A DNA stretch of 31,017 bases from a virus, in IMG/VR virus record IMGVR_UViG_3300036845_000682, positions 1-31,017 of that record; one strand, written 5' to 3'. Positions 1 through 5,276 of the stretch are shown piece by piece (the stretch's first letter is position 1; the number at the start of each line of letters is the position of its first letter). The notes beneath the pieces were generated by a model that did no database searches, was not told the DNA's origin, and saw only the letters and a list, made by a program, of their open reading frames with translations. Made by a program: the position numbers and the translations under genes.

Positions 1-95
1 ATGTGCACGATGCCGCTCCGGTCAGCCAAGACGCGCAGGGCGCCTGCGCACAGGATCATGTCGAGGATCGGGGGATGCCGTATCTGCCCGGCCAT
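1..95 (-). CDS. Partial small protein, N-terminal 31 residues
   Basis: Only the N-terminus lies in the window; the gene runs off the left edge. It starts at an ATG whose A is the last base of the upstream stop codon (TGATG), so it is probably translated by coupling. The visible peptide begins MAGQIRHPPILDMILCAGAL and continues into an Arg/Asp-containing segment. It is the last visible member of the minus-strand chain that begins at 1658. Too little is visible to assign a function. Confidence 0.5.
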   Translation of the reverse strand, partial: MAGQIRHPPILDMILCAGALRVLADRSGIVH

Positions 96-265
96 CAGAC
101 CTCCTCCAGGCGGCGGCACAGCGGGCACCAGCCGAGCCCGTTCCGGCCGCCCCGGCGGATCGCGGCGATCACCCCGGCCGGGGTGAGCTTGCGCTCGGCG
201 GCTATCTGGCAGGCCGACAGGCCGGACCGGTACAGGGCCGCGGCGTCAGCCGGGGACAGGGCCAT
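95..265 (-). CDS. Small helix-turn-helix-like protein, 56 aa
   Basis: A 56-codon ORF starting at ATG 265, inside the last 20 bases of the upstream gene, and ending in TGATG with the next gene. Residues 8-38 (ALYRSGLSACQIAAERKLTP and onward to VIAAIRR) have the spacing of a homeodomain-like or resolvase-type helix-turn-helix. A CxxC pair (C47, C50) near the C-terminus could bind metal with other ligands. The first 14 bases (ATGGCCCTGTCCCC) are the same as those of the gene starting at 515. It is probably a small DNA-binding protein, but the target is unknown and the fold is my inference from the helix pattern. Confidence 0.55.
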   Translation of the reverse strand: MALSPADAAALYRSGLSACQIAAERKLTPAGVIAAIRRGGRNGLGWCPLCRRLEEV

Positions 266-515
266 CGACTCGGGTCCTTGACTTGATCAGAGCGGGCGTG
301 ATGCGCATTTCAGAGTCGTTCTGCCGGAGACGGATCTCGAACACCGTGCCATCCTCGGGTTCCAGGGAGAGAACGATCGTGCCATTGCCCATGAGCCCTG
401 CGTCTGTGATCAGGTGCCGGAGCTTCACCATCTCGGGAGCGAGCAGGTGCTCCTGGGCTTCCCGGTCACAGACGAACTGGGACAGGCCGTAACCGTCAGA
501 TGGGGACAGGGCCAT
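246..515 (-). CDS. Unknown small protein, 89 aa
   Basis: ATG 515 is preceded by a strong GAGGAGG ribosome binding site, and the gene overlaps the 3' end of the upstream gene by 20 bases. The protein begins MALSPSDGYGLSQFV and has a central segment predicted to be beta-rich (GNGTIVLSLEPEDGTVFEIR). It contains no recognisable catalytic or metal-binding motif. It lies within the operon headed by the winged-helix gene at 1098-1658. I do not recognise the family. Confidence 0.6.
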   Translation of the reverse strand: MALSPSDGYGLSQFVCDREAQEHLLAPEMVKLRHLITDAGLMGNGTIVLSLEPEDGTVFEIRLRQNDSEMRITPALIKSRTRVDGPVPG

Positions 516-651
516 CAGGCGCCTCCTCGACGACGTACTGCAGCGATACCTCGGGCTGGCCGAAGCTGATGCACGAGAGCAGCTCGGCCCTCGCTGCCTC
601 CGGGGTCATCCCGGGCGGCAGGATGAGGCGGACCATGTAGCCGGCCTTCAC
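496..651 (-). CDS. Unknown small protein, 51 aa
   Basis: I chose GTG 651 because it overlaps the upstream stop as GTGA and has GGAGG six bases before it. A longer reading of this frame would overlap the neighbour heavily. The protein reads VKAGYMVRLILPPGMTPEAA and ends DGPVPI. The segment after the start looks like a small alpha/beta fold with a TPEAARAELL helix. Its last residues and the first residues of the next gene resemble the junction 250 bases downstream (see findings). Function unknown. Confidence 0.55.
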   Translation of the reverse strand: MKAGYMVRLILPPGMTPEAARAELLSCISFGQPEVSLQYVVEEAPDGPVPI

Positions 652-854
652 AGGATGCCTCCGATGATGAACCCGGCCCGGAGGCGCTGGTGCCACCGGT
701 CATGGGCGTCTTTGTCGGCGGGGAGGATCAGGGCTCTGCACTCGTCGTGCTTCCACAGGTCCCCCTTCAGCGGGTGATTGCCGCCGTCGAAACCGGTCGT
801 CACCCGGGCAGCGAAGCTGTACCCGGGCGGGATGACCGGCGCGTCATCGTCCAT
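648..854 (-). CDS. Unknown small protein, 68 aa
   Basis: The start is ATG 854, with GAGGAGAAT immediately upstream. The in-frame extension to 899 would overlap the HTH gene much more. The protein is acidic at the N-terminus (MDDDAPVIPPGYSFAARV) and has a central W-K-H-D-E-C segment and a C-terminal hydrophobic stretch (FIIGGIL). It is coupled to the next gene by a GTGA overlap. No family is recognised. Confidence 0.6.
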   Translation of the reverse strand: MDDDAPVIPPGYSFAARVTTGFDGGNHPLKGDLWKHDECRALILPADKDAHDRWHQRLRAGFIIGGIL

Positions 855-1101
855 CGGTATTCTCCTCGGGTGCATCGGGGTGCAGGTGCCGGATGACATA
901 CCGGGTGACCCCGTAGTCGCCGATGCTGCTGAGCATGCAGACGGCGCCGCGATGGTTCAGGGCGGTCATGGACGTCCGGGTGGTGACCCGCGGCAGCCCG
1001 GTGCCGGCGGCGATCTCGGCCAGGGTAACCGGTCCCGTGCCTAGGCCCAGCAGGTAGCCGTGCACCGCGGCGTCAGCGTGAGCGGAGTCGATGGCGATCA
1101 T
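844..1101 (-). CDS. Winged-helix-like DNA-binding protein, 85 aa
   Basis: The start codon overlaps the stop of the upstream regulator as ATGA and has GGAGG at a suitable distance. Residues 24-60 (VTLAEIAAGTGLPRVTTRTS then MTALNHRGAVCML) match the helix-turn-helix and wing pattern of MarR/IclR-like domains. An acidic tail (DAPEENTDG) follows. It sits second in an operon behind another HTH protein, so the two may act together in transcription control. The DNA target is not visible from the protein; the promoter family described below is a candidate, by inference only. Confidence 0.65.
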   Translation of the reverse strand: MIAIDSAHADAAVHGYLLGLGTGPVTLAEIAAGTGLPRVTTRTSMTALNHRGAVCMLSSIGDYGVTRYVIRHLHPDAPEENTDGR

Positions 1102-1658
1102 GCTCCCTCCAGTTCCCTCAGCCGGCCGTCGAGGCGGCGGACCTCTGCGACCAGCGCGATCACGCGCAGGTCACCGTCGGGCGGGTTGTACATGACCGAC
1201 GCCTGATAGTGGTCGAGTGCCTCTTTCCAGGTGGCGCCCGCCGGTTCGTGCTTATAGCGGTACGGGCTGGCCGCATTGCTGGCGCAGGACATCTTCATGT
1301 CCTTGGTGTCGGCGACCTGCAGCGGCGCCCCGCAGACGCGGCAGGCACGCGGGACGGCATAGCGGAACTCCAGCTCAGCCAGCAGCTCATCGGTGACGAC
1401 GACCGGCTCGGTATCGGTCACGGGCTCATCTCCGTCGGCAGGTTCCTGGTCCCGGCGCAGCCTGTACCCGAACGTCGTCGAGGCACCCGGCATGTCACGG
1501 GTCTTCTCCAGGCGCCCTACGGCCTCCAGCTCGGCCAGCACCTTGCGAACCGAGTTGGTGGAGACTTGTGCGCCCTTGGCGATCCCGCCGATGTGCACGA
1601 AGTGGCTGCGGCTCTCCAGGAACTCCATGACGCGCGGTCGGACGCTCTCGTTGGCCAT
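1098..1658 (-). CDS. Winged-helix regulator with zinc-like motif, 186 aa
   Basis: Residues 1-66 form a winged helix (MEFLESRSHFVHIGGIAKGA, then VSTNSVRKVLAELEAVGRLE and a TTFGYRLR wing). An acidic linker spans about 70-90. A CRVCG knuckle (C106, C109) with C125 may bind zinc, and residues 164-186 form a charged helix suited to dimerisation. ATG 1658 lies exactly six bases after the -10 hexamer TATTAT, so the mRNA should be leaderless. An upstream in-frame extension to 1868 runs through the promoter and into the divergent gene, and I rejected it. This is the first gene of an operon of at least six genes. Acting as a regulator is inference from fold and position; it may control its own promoter. 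Confidence 0.75.
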   Translation of the reverse strand: MANESVRPRVMEFLESRSHFVHIGGIAKGAQVSTNSVRKVLAELEAVGRLEKTRDMPGASTTFGYRLRRDQEPADGDEPVTDTEPVVVTDELLAELEFRYAVPRACRVCGAPLQVADTKDMKMSCASNAASPYRYKHEPAGATWKEALDHYQASVMYNPPDGDLRVIALVAEVRRLDGRLRELEGA

Positions 1659-1664
1659 GACACC

Positions 1665-1693
1665 ATAATAGCAAGAAAACCTGTAATGCGCTA
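1665..1693 (-). promoter_or_regulatory. Spacer-conserved promoter, copy 1
   Basis: On the minus strand the order is TAGCGC (-35, poor match), the 17-base spacer ATTACAGGTTTTCTTGC, then TATTAT (-10, extended by TGC). The start codon of the winged-helix gene follows six bases later. It is one of six elements in the window that share the spacer sequence. Confidence 0.7.
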
Positions 1694-1697
1694 AAAT
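1692..1697 (+). promoter_or_regulatory. Divergent -10 element for the gene at 1705
   Basis: TAAAAT lies seven bases before ATG 1705 on the plus strand, which again predicts a leaderless start. No good -35 hexamer is visible at 16-18 bases. The element overlaps the -35 region of the minus-strand promoter copy 1, so the two promoters probably compete. Confidence 0.45.
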
Positions 1698-1704
1698 TAT
1701 GGTC

Positions 1705-2070
1705 ATGGGTCTATCGAGGGCGCAAGCCGAGTGGGAGCTGCAGAACCTGTACGAGGATCTGGTCCTGGCCAGGGGGCACGTGGTGATAGTGGTGCGCCAG
1801 ATCCGCTCCGTGGTGAAGGACCCGCGTAACCGGAGCGCTCGCCGCGGGCGGGGCGGTGGCGATCGCATCCCCTACTACACCAGCCCGGAAGATGCCATTG
1901 CCGCCCTGCGCAGCTTCCGGCACCTGGCATATCTGCACCTGCCAGGACGGCAGAACCGGATCAAGCCGGACGTCCTCCTGGCCAGGTACGAGGCCGCGGT
2001 CGCCGCGGTAGACGACCTAACGGAGCGGATCGAGGGGCGGGTGCAGCAGCTCGCCGAGGACATGCTGTAA
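1705..2070 (+). CDS. Unknown basic helical protein, 121 aa
   Basis: ATG 1705 was chosen over ATG 1699 because it lies seven bases after a TAAAAT -10 element, as expected for a leaderless message, and neither has a ribosome binding site. The protein has an N-terminal helix (SRAQAEWELQNLYEDLVLAR), a basic Arg/Gly loop around residues 43-52, and C-terminal helices with heptad-like spacing (YEAAVAAVDDLTERIEGRVQ). Its last 54 bases overlap, tail to tail, the end of the HNH gene. An 11-base direct repeat (CTGTAATGCGC) occurs on both sides of the gene. Function unknown; nucleic-acid binding is possible from the charge. Confidence 0.6.
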   Translation: MGLSRAQAEWELQNLYEDLVLARGHVVIVVRQIRSVVKDPRNRSARRGRGGGDRIPYYTSPEDAIAALRSFRHLAYLHLPGRQNRIKPDVLLARYEAAVAAVDDLTERIEGRVQQLAEDML

Positions 2071-2439
2071 TGCGCACGGCATGACCGGCTGGTCGCCGAT
2101 GACCAGGCCGCCCGGCACCTGGCGGGAGGCCGGCCAGCCGTCCCTGTTCCGCTTGCGGTGCACCTTGCCGCGCTCCCGCCTCTTCTCCGGGCCGTGCGGG
2201 TCCTCGCCGACCCACTTCGAACCGCGGTCCGAGTTGCACTTGCGGTGCGCCAGTTTCAGGTTGGACATGCGGCTGCTGCCCCCCGCCGACCTCGGTATGA
2301 CGTGATCGAGCGACTTGGCCATCCGGTCGCCGGGGGCCAGGGCGAAGTCGATCGGCCCCAGGCACAGCCAGCAGTCGTCGCCGTCGCGCTCACGCAGGAG
2401 ACTGATGCGGCTGGCCATGGCGGCCGGGCTCAGGGACAT
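2017..2439 (-). CDS. HNH endonuclease
   Basis: A 140-residue protein with a clear HNH core. A CWLC knuckle (C23, C26) is followed by DHVIPRSAGG (H46), then N60 and LAHRKCN (H65, C68), matching H-N-H with a structural zinc. The basic segment at 86-100 could bind DNA. The family nicks or cuts DNA with a metal ion, and in many tailed phages a small HNH protein works with the terminase in packaging. Here it lies beside the capsid gene but has its own promoter, and no terminase is seen. ATG 2439 is six bases downstream of TAAAAT, so it should be leaderless. Its C-terminal 54 bases overlap the convergent gene. A free-standing homing-type nuclease is the alternative. Confidence 0.85.
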   Translation of the reverse strand: MSLSPAAMASRISLLRERDGDDCWLCLGPIDFALAPGDRMAKSLDHVIPRSAGGSSRMSNLKLAHRKCNSDRGSKWVGEDPHGPEKRRERGKVHRKRNRDGWPASRQVPGGLVIGDQPVMPCALQHVLGELLHPPLDPLR

Positions 2440-2445
2440 AACACT

Positions 2446-2474
2446 ATTTTAGCAAGAAAGGCTGTATCGGTGAA
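2446..2474 (-). promoter_or_regulatory. Spacer-conserved promoter, copy 2
   Basis: Minus-strand TTCACC (-35), spacer GATACAGCCTTTCTTGC (17 bases) and TAAAAT (-10), with the HNH start codon six bases later. This gives a leaderless arrangement identical to copies 1 and 4. Confidence 0.75.
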
Positions 2475-2520
2475 CTCCCGCGCTTACGGCGGGGTCACCC
2501 CGAGCCTGTACCCGCAAAGC

Positions 2521-2565
2521 AGAGAGCCCCGGCCGGGACCGGGGCTCTCATGCCGCTGAGCGGCA
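2521..2565 (-). terminator. Double hairpin terminator after the capsid gene
   Basis: Directly after the capsid stop (2569) come two hairpins. The first is TGCCGC-tca-GCGGCA (2551-2565). The second is a perfect 11-base-pair stem, GAGAGCCCCGG with CCGGGGCTCTC, around a six-base loop (2522-2549). Only a short T-containing tail (TCTGCTTTG) follows. It probably ends the head operon transcript before the HNH promoter. Confidence 0.75.
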
Positions 2566-2568
2566 GGT

Positions 2569-3597
2569 CTAGCTCTTGGTGATGCTGGCGAGGCCGCGCG
2601 GGTTCAGGATGGACATGGCGACCATCTCGTCGAACACCCAGCCCTTCCAGAACGCCTCGACGTTGTGGTTCTCCTCAACATCCAAGGAGTAAAGGATGGG
2701 GAAAACGCCCAGGAAGTTCGGCTCCGGCGCGAGGAAGATCTTCGCCTGCGGGACGATGATGCTTCTCTGAATCTGGAATTCACCGAAGCTGGTGATGGTC
2801 TCGCCGGCCACCACCCGGTCCTTGAAGGCCCAGCCGGTCTGGTTGATGTCCCACCTGAACATGTCTCTGTAGTCGAACGGATTGATCAAAATCCGCGCTG
2901 ACGGCAGCTCATGCAGGTCGGTCATCGCGACCGCGGAGTACATCGAGCCGGGCGTCAGGTAGCCCGACGCCTCGGTGATGTTGTGGTTGGGGGTGACCAC
3001 GTGGTCCGGGCGGGTCGCGTAGTCCGTGATCGCGGCCTGCAGGAGCACCAGCAGCCGGGCGTCCTCCTGCTTCAGGATCGCCTGCTTGGTCTCGTCCTGG
3101 GCCTGCTCGACGGCGTTGATCCGCAGGTAGAAGAGGTCTTCCTTGCGGATCGCCGGGCGCGACGCGATCCGGAAGAACCGGACCGGGATGCGCTTGCCCT
3201 CGAACGGGGTCACGCGGACTTCGCCCTCAGTGCCGGACAGGATGTAGGCCTGCCCCAGGTCGTCCCAGACGTCGTACTCGACGGGGGTGCCCGGCGTCAC
3301 CGGGTCCTCGACGAGCACGTTCCGGACGATGCCCTGGTAGCGGAGCTTCAGCTGGATCGGGCCGACCATGCCGACGCCGAGACGGCGGAAGCCGTGCATC
3401 TCGTCGGACAGGATCAGCGCCATCTTGCGGACCTTGGCCTCGCGCGTCAGCGACTGGCCGCCCTGCCGGGCACGCCGTGCCTCGATCTGGGCGATGTAGT
3501 CGTCGCTCCTGCGCGCTGCCACACGCGGACGCAGGCCGCCGCCCTGCGGCGCCAGCGCCAGCTGTCCGCCAGCCGAAACGGTGGCCAGCTCGTTCAT
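2569..3597 (-). CDS. Major capsid protein, HK97-like fold
   Basis: A 342-residue protein with the layout of a tailed-phage major capsid protein. A helical N-arm spans about 30-66 (SDDYIAQIEARRARQGGQSL). A central domain follows (NVLVEDPVTPGTPVEYDVWD, FEGKRIPVRFFRIA). The C-terminal part carries ILINPFDYRDMFRW, GETITSFGEFQIQRSIIVP, FLGVFPILYSLDVEENHN and a terminal MSILNPRGLASI. The alternating GE..FG, P...F, LG and NPRG pattern is typical of the family. ATG 3597 has GGAAGGA upstream. It is the last gene of the head operon, after the protease, and is followed by a terminator. No long N-terminal scaffold is present, so scaffolding may come from the protease polyprotein. Confidence 0.8.
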   Translation of the reverse strand: MNELATVSAGGQLALAPQGGGLRPRVAARRSDDYIAQIEARRARQGGQSLTREAKVRKMALILSDEMHGFRRLGVGMVGPIQLKLRYQGIVRNVLVEDPVTPGTPVEYDVWDDLGQAYILSGTEGEVRVTPFEGKRIPVRFFRIASRPAIRKEDLFYLRINAVEQAQDETKQAILKQEDARLLVLLQAAITDYATRPDHVVTPNHNITEASGYLTPGSMYSAVAMTDLHELPSARILINPFDYRDMFRWDINQTGWAFKDRVVAGETITSFGEFQIQRSIIVPQAKIFLAPEPNFLGVFPILYSLDVEENHNVEAFWKGWVFDEMVAMSILNPRGLASITKS

Positions 3598-3650
3598 CTG
3601 GGTTCCTTCCCTGCGTTCCCGCGTATGTGCTGTTGTTTTCCTTGGACCGG

Positions 3651-4286
3651 TCAGGCCTTGAGGCTGGCCGGAACGGCGTTCCAGTAAGCCGGGGTCAGGC
3701 CGCCGATGGTGAGCTTGGTGGAGCTGTTCACCTTGAGCAGCCGTGCGACCGGCTGGCTGATGGCGGTGTCCGTGCCGCCCGACTGCGCGTAGGGGACGAG
3801 CATCCCCTGGTTGCTGGTGGCGGTGGACACCGCGATCAGCTGGGAGCCGGACCCGTCGGTCGGGTCGGTCCAGGTCTGGGTTGCGTCGAACGCGGGGGCG
3901 AGGATTTCGAACTCGCTGTCCGGGCCGAGGACCCAGACGGCGAAGGCGTTGATCCCGGCGTACAGCAGCTCGTCGATGCCGTCACCGCCGACGTAGAGGG
4001 CGCCCAGTCCGTAGATCGGCGGCCCCTGGTTGGCGGTGAAGTCCGAGCCGGCGTTCCCGGTGTGAGCCGAGCCGGTCATCGTCTTGCTGCCCATCTGGGT
4101 GGCGTTGGCGCCCGCCAGGGTCACCAGGTCCCCGCCCGTGCGGACGAAGCCCATGCCGGGCCAGATGGGGACGGCGCGGGTCCAGGCCGGGTCCAGGAAG
4201 CACGGCTTGGGAGTCGCCTGCGTCCAGCTGAACAGCGGCCGGATCGTCCTCTTGACATAATCATTGCTCAGGTAGGTCCTGATCAT
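3651..4286 (-). CDS. Probable capsid-associated protein, 211 aa
   Basis: A 211-residue protein, start ATG 4286, coupled as ATGA to a 41-codon ORF that supplies its GGAG site. It is rich in Gly, Thr and Ala and mostly predicted beta. Segments include IRPLFSWTQATPKPCFLDPA, GGDLVTLAGANATQMGSKTM and LLYAGINAFAVWVLGPDSEF. There are no enzymatic motifs. Its place directly before the major capsid gene fits a decoration, head-completion or other head-associated protein. That role is inference from position and composition; I do not recognise a named family. Confidence 0.5.
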   Translation of the reverse strand: MIRTYLSNDYVKRTIRPLFSWTQATPKPCFLDPAWTRAVPIWPGMGFVRTGGDLVTLAGANATQMGSKTMTGSAHTGNAGSDFTANQGPPIYGLGALYVGGDGIDELLYAGINAFAVWVLGPDSEFEILAPAFDATQTWTDPTDGSGSQLIAVSTATSNQGMLVPYAQSGGTDTAISQPVARLLKVNSSTKLTIGGLTPAYWNAVPASLKA

Positions 4287-4408
4287 CGGACGTGCTCCAG
4301 CTTCTTCGTTAGCTCCTGGCCTCGCGGCCTCCCTGCTACTCCTTCTGGGGCCGGGGGGCAGTAAGGCAACATCGGCTCTCGGCTACGGGTTTTACGGGGA
4401 CAAATCAT
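4283..4408 (-). CDS. 41-residue ORF coupled at both ends
   Basis: This ORF exactly fills the gap between two structural genes. Its ATG (4408) shares its A with the upstream stop (TGATG), and its TGA overlaps the next start (ATGA). The peptide begins MICPRKTRSREPMLPYCPPA and ends TKKLEHVR; it is basic, with two cysteines. The double coupling is the main evidence that it is translated. Its translation could simply carry ribosomes to the 211-residue gene. Function unknown. Confidence 0.45.
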   Translation of the reverse strand: MICPRKTRSREPMLPYCPPAPEGVAGRPRGQELTKKLEHVR

Positions 4409-4941
4409 CAAGACCCCAGCAAGTCGGCCCACAAGGTGGCGGCCCCTGCCGTCATCGCTGAAGTCTGGGCAAGCGTGACCGGTTTTCCTCCCGGCACGGG
4501 AATATTGGAATATCCCTGGAGGGTGGTTCCGTGCGGCCCGACGCTCTGAGTGCCGCCCAGGATTATTTCCGTATGCGCGGAGAAATCGGCCGGATCCCAG
4601 AACGTCAGCGATATGTCGCCGCCGGTCGTGTTGCTGGTCACCAGCAGGAAAAGGTCCAGCAGGAAGTGGTGCAGCTGACCGTCGTTAGGCGGAGTCCAGC
4701 TGAAGATCGTCCCGGTGCCGTTGACGAGCGCGTAGCCGGACGGGAAGTTCGTCGCGGTAGTGGCCTGGGGGGCAAGCGTCCCCTGGATCACGTCAGCGGC
4801 CAGGAGAGAAGACTTGAACGAGGCCGACAGCTCCGAGTACTGCTGGTCGGAAAGGAGCACCTGGGCGTTCGGGCCATAGCGCAGCCCGTTGGGCATGACG
4901 ATGTTCTTGGCGCCGGCCGTAAGCGTCACCAGGTGCGACAT
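4408..4941 (-). CDS. Virion-type protein with one LPNGLRY module, 177 aa
   Basis: Residues 1-50 (VTLTAGAKNIVMPNGLRYGP then AQVLLSDQQYSELSASFKSS) are one copy of a roughly 45-residue module that also occurs twice in the preceding gene. Residues 60-177 look like a beta-sandwich (TIFSWTPPNDGQLHHFLLDL, GGDISLTFWDPADFSAHTEI) of the kind found in phage decoration or fibre proteins. Start ATG 4941 overlaps the upstream stop by one base (TGATG). The lack of enzymatic motifs and the position between protease and capsid suggest a head protein. The exact role is unknown. Confidence 0.6.
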   Translation of the reverse strand: MSHLVTLTAGAKNIVMPNGLRYGPNAQVLLSDQQYSELSASFKSSLLAADVIQGTLAPQATTATNFPSGYALVNGTGTIFSWTPPNDGQLHHFLLDLFLLVTSNTTGGDISLTFWDPADFSAHTEIILGGTQSVGPHGTTLQGYSNIPVPGGKPVTLAQTSAMTAGAATLWADLLGS

Positions 4942-5273
4942 CAGTTCACCGCCACAGAGACTGACGAAAACAAGGAGCCCACCGCGTTAGCGCTCAGCAG
5001 TGAGTACTGCTCGTCGGAAAGGACCACCGCGTCGCCTGCCTTGTGGCGGAGGCCGTCCGGCAGCACCACGCCGTGCAGGCCCGCAGCGACGGTGACGGTG
5101 TATGCAGCGACGCCGCCGAGATAGGCGGTGGTCAGCAGCGACGCGATCGCTGCTGCAGACAGCTGCGCGTACCACTCATCAGACAGCACGACCTGGGCGG
5201 AACCCTGATAGCGGAGACCGTTGGGAAGCACTACCTCCCGGTCTCCGCCGCTCAGGGTCACCGTCCAGGTCAT
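4941..5273 (-). CDS. Protein made of two LPNGLRY modules, 110 aa
   Basis: The whole protein is two tandem copies of one module. The first copy has REVVLPNGLRYQGSAQVVLS and a DEWYAQLSAAAIASLL helix. The second has HGVVLPDGLRHKAGDAVVLS and DEQYSLLSANAVGSLF. A third copy starts the next gene. The pattern V-x-LP[ND]GLR-x(4-6)-VVLSD-x-x-Y-x-x-LSA suggests a small beta hairpin followed by a helix. ATG 5273 lies three bases after the protease stop. It is likely a small head or connector protein; I know of no defined function. Confidence 0.6.
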   Translation of the reverse strand: MTWTVTLSGGDREVVLPNGLRYQGSAQVVLSDEWYAQLSAAAIASLLTTAYLGGVAAYTVTVAAGLHGVVLPDGLRHKAGDAVVLSDEQYSLLSANAVGSLFSSVSVAVN

Positions 5274-5276
5274 CGA

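Noticed and set aside
1-281. Plus-strand ORFs at the left edge
   Set aside because: The minus strand holds a coupled gene pair with a TGATG junction and an HTH-like protein; the plus translations are Arg/Pro-rich shadows.
1659-1868. N-terminal extension of the winged-helix protein
   Set aside because: The extension runs through the promoter and the divergent gene. ATG 1658 sits six bases from a -10 and starts directly at the domain.
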